Assembly: GCA_911728435.2 (NCBI GenBank)
Contig: OU452199.1
Coordinates: 22,950,860-23,014,859 of the forward strand
DNA: 64,000 nucleotides
DNA from: Apoderus coryli
Taxonomy: Eukaryota > Arthropoda > Insecta > Coleoptera > Attelabidae
Direction of reading: 5' to 3'
The notes beneath the pieces were generated by a model. That model saw nothing but the letters and a program-made list of their open reading frames with translations. It had not been told where the DNA came from and ran no database searches. The position numbers and the translations under genes are program-made. Positions 56,724 through 64,000 of the stretch are shown here, in pieces. Numbering within the stretch: the stretch's first letter is position 1; each line of letters starts with the position of its first letter.

Positions 56724-56755
56724 CGTTGATTGAAATATTTAATTTTCAATCAACG
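56724..56755. mobile_element. 32-bp palindromic micro-insertion, family 1
   Basis: CGTTGATTGAAATATTTAAT followed by TTTCAATCAACG. Perfect 7-bp direct repeat CTATAAC at 56717-56723 and 56756-56762. The paralogous stretch near 39440 (AGCTATAACCAACGG) has no insert. Confidence 0.88.
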
Positions 56756-57817
56756 CTATAACCAACGGTAGAACCCACGTTTATGCAATATAAATATAGA
56801 CTTTGCTAGAATTAAACACAAAATATTAAATAACAAATACTTAATGTCTGCATATCTACACACCAATGGCATTTATGTTTAAAAGGAAACAACCTCGACG
56901 CAGATAGAATATTAGCAATGAAAATTGCTCTTTTAAACAAAATAAATAATAATATGATTGGTATATATGAGAAAAATTGAGCGCCAAACGAAAATAATAA
57001 CATCAGGTGAATTGCCCGCATCCCGCATGCGCATAATATACAGATTTTGATTGGCTCGGCACGTTGGCATTTTAATGTATGCTAATTATACCGCATGCGC
57101 ATAATATACAGATTTTGATTGGCTCGGCACGTTGGCTTTTTAATGTATGCTAACACCCGTTACCTCGACGGATGCGTGTACTAGGAGAAAAATAAATAGG
57201 GAGTTAAGGCAAAGCCAGTGATGAATACGTAAACGTATCTTTTGACATCTACGTATGCGCTCTTTAAATTTATGATACGTTTAACGATACGAAGGCCGTA
57301 ATAGTATATTAAGTATAAAGGGCGGTAAAGCATTCGTTGCAGCCCGCCGCTGTATAGACGCACGAGTGAGCGAAGCGAGCGAGGGCAGCTATACAGCGAA
57401 GGGCTGCAGCGGCTTTACCGCCAGTGGTGCTTACAACTGTTTTTCGCCTGCCTCTTCATGCTACAATATTAAACCAAAAGAACTTTATTTTAATAATTAA
57501 TTATTTCTGTTATGAACTGACAGTTTTTGACAGTAATTAATGGGAGTATTTTTTTGACGTACATGATAATAGGCGTTATCAAAGACCTTAGTAACACAGG
57601 AGACAAAATATTTCATTGATAACGTGCTTTCAAACACGAGCCAACATTACTTGTAAACAAGTAATGTGTAAGAGAGAGAAAGACTTATCCTTGTCGCCTT
57701 CAAGTTGCTCATTGGCAACGTTGTAATCTCCGCTATGCGTTCTGCAGCCAGTGGCGTACTGATCGCTGACTGCTTTTGAACTATGTATACAATACATAAT
57801 ATATAATTAATAGCCTA

Positions 57818-58215
57818 CATTAAAAAGCCAACGTGCCGAGAATTTAACCGCTATTCAACTTATTTTGAAACTGAAATTTAGTCGATATTTAATTGGAATG
57901 AGTTTTTCAGTAAAATAATTTAAATATTAGTATGTATTCGCTAAGAAAGTCTGTTAATCTTTCTTTGTAGTAGGTAGGTATTTCTTGATATAGCTGAAAA
58001 ACCTTCATTTCGTATATCGAAAAAACGATACTTAAATTAATATATTTATGTATAATTTGAAGATAATCTAATTTTAAAATCATTTTATGCATTACAAATA
58101 GGAAGTCAGGAAATAAAAAAAGACACATTATTCTCAATAGTTTATTTTTAGCTACATATATTAAATTATACACAATGATAATACATAATAATTACTATGA
58201 ACATACAAATTAATT
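57818..58215. repeat. MULE-like element fragment (38021 family)
   Basis: TACATTAAAAAGCCAACGTG followed by AATTTAACCGCTATTCAAC and the rest of the family's left half, ending where LINE sequence begins. The GAGCCAATC...GCGCGC part is deleted. Confidence 0.65.
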
Positions 58216-58246
58216 ATGTTTTTGCAGACTTTATGCAGTTTCTGTA

Positions 58247-58590
58247 TCACTTTTTAATAAGTATGAAGTCTATTTGATTGCGAATAATTCTCTCAGGGGT
58301 ATGGGCGCTAGAGGTCCACGTATAGAGCCTTCTATTTGGAAGTTTAAAAAAGGTGTTTGAGACAATGAAATCATGTTCCTGGCAGAACTGAACTAGCCGG
58401 TCTCCTCTATCGTTTGCTGTACCTAATCCGTATATACCGGTAATATCCTCTCGTGGTGTACTTCCTACTTTGGCATTAAAATCGCCCATGATAAAAGTCA
58501 CCTCTGATTTTTTCGCCAGCTTCACGGTATCTGTGATTTGTTCCTTAAAACTATCAATAGATCTTTTAATGATTTTAAGTCGTCTAACTT
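58247..58590 (-). pseudogene. RTE-type LINE endonuclease fragment
   Basis: On minus: SFKEQITDTVKLAKKSEVTF, then IMGDFNAKVGSTPRED, GLGTANDRGDRLVQFCQEHD, NTFFKLPNRRLYTWTSS and NQIDFILI. This is the C-terminal half of the apurinic-type endonuclease of RTE elements, with the GDFNAKVG and QIDFI motifs intact. It sits downstream of the last THAP exon, truncating that gene. Confidence 0.85.
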
Positions 58591-59983
58591 GATTTTGGCA
58601 CGTTATTTTATTTTTTTAAATTCCTATATTTTTTCTTCTCTTAGTAGGGGTTGAAAAGTCACTACTATCCATATCACCAGGATAACGCCTTTTCCTAAAA
58701 AATATCAAGCCCCTGGTAAATTATACTAAAAAAAGAGCTTTTTATGAACAAATATCAAAATTTCATAACGGTAAAATGTAAATTTGAATAATGTACCAAA
58801 TATACCAACATTTAGCTTCAGCCCCTTTTATATCACCCGCTTCTGAAACATGTTGGTGTAATACCTACCTCTTTTTACTTCCAATTTTTGCACTAGCTAC
58901 AGGGGCTTCAATTATATCAGAATGGGATTCTCCTGTTTCTGATGCAGTTTCTGTCACAGAACTGGTTGAACCCTTGTTGGCTTCTAATGAAACTGGCTGT
59001 GGAGGTGCCAGGTATAGATTCAACAATTATACTTTCAGACCTAAAATATGTATTAATTCAATATATCAAAATATTAAAAAACCTTTCTAAAGGATACCTT
59101 TTGATTAGGGACCCCATATTAGCGGTTGAAACAGTGGACTCTATAATAGTTTTTTCTAATAGCTGAGCAATCCTAAAAATGGATATAAATGCGGTTAATG
59201 CACATACCTACTTAGCTAGTTTAATTTCATCCAAAAATTAATAATAACAGAACTTACTTAGGATATTCTTTCGGTATTGGAGGTGTTCCAAAAACAGATG
59301 AGTCCACAGACCTAACATTTGTGGTTGAGTCAGAGCTAGAAGAATATAAATTATTATTATAATATAATAAATATAATTATAAATATTTTTTACCTAGTGG
59401 ATGCATCATCCAAAAATAAAACACCTTCACACCGTCGAAGATTTGCACCCTTTCTAACGAATCATGCTCCCTTAGATTTCGTTACCAGATCCTCTGGGAA
59501 AAAATGATCCGAGCATAACCATGGATTTTTTGGCAAAAGTGGTCCTTTAGCAATGCCAACTAAAGAAAACCAGAGTTTTCGTTTTTCCGGTTCCTGAGGA
59601 AACCTAATTTAAAAAATACAATATAAGTACCTAATGTAAAAAGGCTATAATCAGCCTTATACTCCAGAGCTAGGGAGGTAATATCCTACGTAGATTTACC
59701 ACTTACTTCTTTAATGCTGCTTTGAATTACTAAACGGTTACATTGTTGGGCGTAAATGAACCAACATTATTTTCAGAAAGTATCTGTTTGCTTTTGTTAC
59801 TAATAATTTAATAGAAATAAAAATTCAAAATGTAACAAATTTATCATATCAAACAAACCCCGCCACTGTGTAAACTAACACTAAACACAAACAAATTTCC
59901 AAACATAACCACACTTACCTGTGAAAAGTTAAATCTGGAAATAAACTATCCACTTTTCCACAAACTACACAACCACGAACCAT
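58560..59983 (-). pseudogene. THAP-domain protein of the P-like element, six exons
   Basis: Exon 1 (59919-59983) starts MVRGCVVCGKV and ends TFH at CACAG|GTAAGT. Exon 2 (59394-59603) reads FPQEPEKRKLWFSLVG and CSDHFFPEDLV, giving the C2CH zinc ligands of a THAP DNA-binding domain; a TGA interrupts it at 59462-59464. Exons 3 (59258-59335), 4 (59098-59172) and 5 (58869-59040, one frameshift) encode a Ser/Thr-rich linker. Exon 6 (from 58694) has KRRYPGDMDSSDFSTPTKRR and a helical tail with QNQVRRLKI, a pattern common after THAP domains in transposase proteins. Exon phases join consistently. The catalytic part is missing. Confidence 0.72.
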
Positions 59984-60482
59984 AGTTATTCAATAAATAT
60001 TTAAAGTTTAAAAAAACACACACAAGAATATCGCAAAACAGGAAAATACTTCAAAAAACGATGGAAAGCGATAATGACATGAGTGTTTCTCAACGTCAAC
60101 GTCGCAAATTATAATTTCATTCATAACGCCGTTATCTGTCGTACAAGAAGCGTAAAGTTGTAAACGATGTTGCCGTAGTGCGCTTTTATTTTACTATGAG
60201 AATAATTCCTAAAATAAAATAATTATCCCGTTTTATACAATTTAATCTTAAAATGAACTAATTTATAACCTAAGTATAGTAATAAAAATTTTTATTAACA
60301 TCCTAGTTACAAATAATTATTTACATCGTTCATTTTTTATTTGTTGTGACAAAAATTTAAAGATATTTCAAATACATTTGTAAGTCTGGCAATGCTTGTA
60401 TTAGGATAAATAAAGGAAGGAACGATGTTTGCTAACCCTGAAAACGTAAACAATGGGGTCTCCTGTATTATTAAGGTCTTTG

Positions 60483-60867
60483 GGCGTTATCCTTTGACAA
60501 ACTCAGATCAGATAAACTTATGTGACAGGCTCACATGGCAATGTGGAGTATTTTAAATGTAGAAAGAAACTGTCAAATTAGTATCTGAGCGTGTACGCTA
60601 TACAAATGTAATTTTAGAATCTTAGGTATATTTCGGTACTAAAATAATAATTATAAAGTGATTACTAATTAATAATGGACAATTTTAAATAATTAAATGA
60701 GTTTAGCGGAATGGCAGACGACTACCTAAGTAAATTTTCTCAATTAATTTGTCAACTTATCCTCTAGATGGAATGCACATTAAGTTAAGTGAGTGAAAAC
60801 TACTGATGTTAACGTTATTATTGGAAATCTAACAGTGCCGCCATCTATGAAAAAAAATTAAAATGAG
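60483..60867. other. no recognised gene
   Basis: Spacer between the P-like and Merlin elements; part of the unknown carrier block. Confidence 0.4.
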
Positions 60868-62830
60868 GGTAATCATGCAGTATAGTTGTACTAAATTATG
60901 GTCTGACCGCGCAGCTGCGCAGTCAGACGAGTTTTGGGAGTTCAGATTGTAATTTGAAGTGCGGTGTTGCAAGGTTTAAAACACACATATTATGTTGAAA
61001 CGGCGGATATTTGGCGCTTAATTTTTGACCGTTAAATGTAAATGCTACTCTAGGTTATATACCTATTTGTTGTATTTATGCGATTTATATTTGTGAGAAA
61101 ACTTGTGTATTTGTGTAAAAAAGTTTATTATTTATAGTTATTTAGCAATTTCATTTAAAATGAATGCTGCAGCAAGACCTCAAGCAATCGTTCGCGATGA
61201 AGAAATCCTCAACGAAGACGACGTTAAAAGAGAAAGCCATCGATATATTACCTTACAGTTTATGGACCTATTAAAGTGGCTAGCAAGAAGAAGATTGATA
61301 AGAAACACATTAATGTGTGATTTGTGTGAGGTAACCCTTTAAATACATTCAATTATCATGTTATTATCAAATATAACCTTTTAGATTCCAATGAAACTAT
61401 GGTCGAATACACAGCGATCCGATGGGGCTTGCCCAAATTGTAGAAAGAGGGTATCGCTGAGGAAAAACTCATTTTTTGACACGAGTAGGTTACCCTTACA
61501 GAAAAATACTTTTAATTCTGTATGGGTGGTCATTGGATTACCCTCAAACTACAATAGCCTATGAAGCAGGCGTAGAAGTGGGACACACTATTGTCGATTG
61601 GTGCAATTTTTCTCGTGATATTTGTGAGCAGGACTTGTTCAATAACCCTTCAGTTATTGGCGGGCTGAACGACGATATGACGGCAAAAGTTGTAGAAATT
61701 GATGAAAGTAAGTTTTTCCATCGGAAGTATCATAGAGGTCATTGGAAGGAGGGACACTGGGTTTTTGGTGGAATAGAGAGAGGTACCGGCAAATGTTTCC
61801 TTGTGGATGTACCGGACCGAACTGAGGCAACATTAAGTGCTATTATTGAACAGTAAATTGCAAATAATATACATAGGTACATTAAAATGCATGTGAAATT
61901 TGGTTGGCTTCTGTAAAAATTTTATCAGAATAATTATTGTTTATTTGCATTTTGCTTTAGTATAAATTGTAAAAATAATTTAATTTGCAATAATTTTGTA
62001 GAGTTCCCCATGGAATGTTGGGTTTTTATTGTGCTATTATTAAACAGTTACAATGTTATTATAGGTATATTATGCCAGGCACAATTATTATGTCTGATGG
62101 TTGGAGAGCGTATTTTAACCTCAATAGAATTCATGGAGGTATATACGAACATCGTGTAATAATTTTTATTTTATTAAAATAATGATTTTTATTTTGCAGC
62201 AAATCATCTGAATAATAGAAAACCAGAAATTATTTGTTATTGTATTTATTTTATTATTATTTAGTTCCCACTATTCTGTAATTTATTAAAAATAAATTTG
62301 GTTCAATATAATATACTTTTATTTTCCTCAAATACATAAATTAGTTCTCCAAACATGTATTTTCTTATAGTTTTGATCCTATTGTCCTATTGAAACAGTT
62401 TAAATATGCATTATAAATCTTGCAATCGTAATTTCCTTTAATATCATATGTATTTCCAACATCACTTTAAGTGTTCGTTTTACGCACGTAACCTTCAGTA
62501 AGTGAGTGAGAGATTACCATGCCACATCACTTCTACTCACATCAGTTTTACTCATCTACTTTAAGAAAAACATTCCAAGTACTGAAATAACCCTATATTT
62601 CGCTTCCCATCGATTTATTAGTAATTACATTAAAAAAATAATGATAATAATTACATCCACTGTATAAATATATCATAAAATTGTATTATTCATTCTATCA
62701 GTCAATATAGTGAATAGATATCAACCTTGCAACATCGCTAGAGTAGTGACACTTGTTCACATAAAATTCGTCTGACTGCGCAGCTGCGCGGTCAGACCAT
62801 AATTTAGTACAACTATACTGCATGATTACC
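60868..62830 (+). mobile_element. Merlin (IS1016/ISXO2-like) DNA transposon, 1963 bp
   Basis: Ends GGTAATCATGCAGTATAGTT and inverse, with the inner GTCTGACCGCGCAGCTGCGC repeat. Flanks AAAATGAG (60860-60867) and TATATGAG (62831-62838) agree at 6 of 8. It encodes a Merlin transposase in exons. The matching ends of the MITEs at 39474-40488 and 47043-51493 make this the likely source of their mobilisation. Confidence 0.85.
61160..62160 (+). pseudogene. Merlin transposase, spliced, frameshifted and 3'-truncated
   Basis: Exon 1 (61160-61330) starts MNAAARPQAIVRDEEILNED and ends LMCDLCE at GTAACC. Exon 2 (61385-61852) begins IPMKLWSNTQRSDGACPNC, a zinc-ribbon Cys pattern (CDLC, CPNC) spanning the splice. 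One extra A near 61502-61506 shifts the frame; it then reads ILYGWSLDYP, the ISXO2 domain with VVEIDESKF (first catalytic Asp) and HWVFGGIERGTGKCFL. Exon 3 (from 62065) has PGTIIMSDGWRAYFNL (second Asp). The last catalytic region (ISXO2 NHS...IES) is missing after 62160. Intron boundaries follow GT/AG and keep phase. Confidence 0.82.
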
Positions 62831-62855
62831 TATATGAGCGGGCGCTAATTGGTCA

Positions 62856-62883
62856 TTTACCGCCCGCATATGCGGGCGGTAAA
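62856..62883. repeat. 28-bp perfect GC-rich palindrome
   Basis: TTTACCGCCCGCAT and its inverse without spacer, 25 bp outside the Merlin element. The GGGCGGTAAA half also occurs at 57329. No flanking direct repeat. Confidence 0.6.
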
Positions 62884-63378
62884 ACTCTGTTTAAGTGCAG
62901 GCAGGCGAAAAACATATGTACCTCTACGCGTATCGTATACTTAAACGGATTGAACCGATTGTTGTCGGAATTACATGAACTTGTACGAATATCTAGAATA
63001 GAACATTAAAAACTCAATCTAAATTGATATTTAAGGTAAGCTATTTTGCAATAAATACTTTATTATTATTAGTAGTAGTAGTAGCTTATTTTGTAACAAT
63101 TATAAACATTTTGCTGTTATTGTTTATAGGTATACATAATAAAATATATAGGTATTTGATTAATAATGATATTAACAACATAGTAAATGGAAGTAGAAAA
63201 ATCTAAAATAGTCTTTTTCTCAAGTAAAGTGTTATCTCTACCTTCGGCATATACGATACGTATTGGATAGCACCTTAACTCTATTTTGAATGACTGCTTA
63301 TCTAGTGTAAACATAACGAAAATCTCACGTTTACGTATGGAGATACGTATACGTCCTTGGTTTTGCCTTAACTCCCTA

Positions 63379-64000
63379 GTAAGTCCACAGCAAAGTGAAT
63401 CTGGGTGAGATCCCATAACTTCTACTTTAGACAAAAATACAACTTTAGGGATCAATCCTTTAGAAAAGCACATAAACATCGAACACCTTCTACAGAAAGA
63501 AAATCAAGAAGCAAGATGGATGAAGTAATTAAGGGGGCACAGGAATCTATAGATCCAAAGTGATGGTAAAAGAAATCGGAACGTGCATGAAATAATCTAC
63601 ATTCAAGCTGTTTATCTTCTTTTATAGGTTATATATTATATTGATTGTTTAAGCTCGCCTGCGGACCTGCGCACATTGCCATTGGTCGTAATCATAATCA
63701 AAAAGTTGAAATAATTGAACTTTCACAGACTGTTTTTGTCACAAGGCTCTCGACCGTAGTCGTCGGTATTCTTATTCTCTATTCTTATTCGTTGGCTAAA
63801 CCAGCCTTTAAATGCAAAAATGCACAATGAAAACTGGTGGTCAAGATTCGTAAACATTTTTATACAAACTTTTTTTCAACTTAATTTGCACCCCTGAAGA
63901 CGTTACGCCACTGCCAAGGGTGGAGCATGGCGGCTTACTGTATTAGCAGTTCGCGCATCTGTCAAACTCTTTCTCTCTCCTCTATATTTATGGTTGTAAC
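63379..64000. other. no recognised gene
   Basis: Apart from a terminus similar to the Harbinger-like element (GTTGGCTAAACCAGCCTTTA, near 63790), nothing is recognised. Confidence 0.4.

Larger units (their letters stand above)
55606..57083. mobile_element. MULE-like zinc-finger element (copy of 38021 family)
   Basis: Left end ATTAAAATGCCAACGTTCCG, right end inverse at 57083; the last 70 bp are repeated once more (57086-57155). It lacks the Merlin MITE seen in the 38021 copy, giving the empty version of that site near 56770. Confidence 0.7.
57580..60482. mobile_element. P-superfamily-like element with THAP gene
   Basis: Ends CAAAGACCTTAGTAACACAG and, inverted, CAAAGACCTTAATAATACAG. Perfect 8-bp direct repeat GGCGTTAT at 57572-57579 and 60483-60490. 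An 8-bp duplication together with a THAP-domain gene inside fits the P superfamily. The left third is invaded by a 38021-family fragment (57818-58215) and an RTE LINE fragment. Confidence 0.8.
57301..62911. mobile_element. 5.6-kb composite block inserted in the MITE
   Basis: It contains GC-rich hairpin DNA at the left (GGGCGGTAAAGC to GCTTTACCGCC, 57329-57423), a GTTTTTCGCCTGCCT segment at 57438 that recurs inverted at the right end (about 62898-62912), the P-like element 57580-60482 and the Merlin element 60868-62830. The carrier itself is not recognised. Confidence 0.55.
57199..63376. mobile_element. TA-type MITE (copy 4), split by a 5.6-kb block
   Basis: The left part (57199-57300) ends GAAGGCCGTA and the right part (62912-63376) continues AACATATG, exactly where copy 1 (44477) reads on without interruption. 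TA lies at both outer ends. Confidence 0.8.

Noticed and set aside
57636..57670. Palindrome ACATTACTTGT...ACAAGTAATGT as a further micro-insertion
   Set aside because: Has a 2-base spacer and no flanking direct repeat.
58791..59166. Plus-strand frames of 99 and 74 codons
   Set aside because: Antisense to THAP exons 4 and 5, whose splice sites and reading phase support the minus strand.
1..64000. tRNA or rRNA genes
   Set aside because: No cloverleaf with intact A and B box or rRNA-like segment was noticed on either strand; a covariance search would be needed to exclude one.

Overview
The window is AT-rich animal DNA, almost certainly from an insect. It contains a spliced host gene with consensus GT/AG introns (protein kinase D) and a dense deposit of eukaryotic mobile DNA: Penelope-like, LINE, BEL/Pao, Ty3/Gypsy, hAT-, P-, Mutator- and Merlin-like elements, MITEs and retrozymes. 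The repeat style fits a hemipteran or beetle, but I cannot place the species. Nothing bacterial, CRISPR-like or tRNA-like was seen.

Layout. 0.1-4.1 kb: a Penelope-like element as two copies joined in inverted orientation, each ending in a hammerhead-ribozyme motif. 5.0-5.6 kb: a broken RTE-type reverse transcriptase. 7.4-12.7 kb: a cluster of small hammerhead-bearing repeats (retrozyme-like, including a 332-bp tandem pair), a BEL/Pao gag remnant and a fold-back Penelope remnant. 14.2-19.4 kb: an internally deleted Ty3/Gypsy element with 4-bp target duplication, whose 3' LTR is split by a 3.07-kb element with 7-bp duplications. 21.2-25.5 kb: a nearly complete but frameshifted CR1/Jockey-type LINE. 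26.2-34.0 kb: four minus-strand exons of the host PKD gene (N-terminal domain and first C1 zinc finger), whose introns hold LINE and transposon debris. 36.7-42.7 kb: a four-level nest of inverted-repeat elements. 43.0-46.3 kb: a Mutator-like element inside a MITE, plus further MITEs. 47.0-51.5 kb: a Merlin-type MITE split by fold-back elements. 52.1-54.9 kb: a 2.84-kb element with 7-bp target duplications. 55.6-57.1 kb: a second zinc-finger MULE-like copy. 57.2-63.4 kb: a MITE split by a 5.6-kb block holding a P-like THAP element and a Merlin element with a recognisable transposase gene.

The most unusual signal is a set of extremely short (26-32 bp) almost perfectly palindromic insertions, each flanked by a 7-bp direct repeat. 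They match the termini of two larger elements in the window (16067-19136 and 52076-54919), which also carry 7-bp duplications. One of them (40291-40318) has two uninterrupted empty-site paralogues in this window, so the insertion is demonstrated by the sequence itself. The second theme is hammerhead ribozymes: several dispersed repeats keep the catalytic core and show paired changes in stem II. Penelope-like elements with their own ribozymes lie nearby and are a plausible source of the retrotransposition machinery for the small ribozyme repeats (inference).
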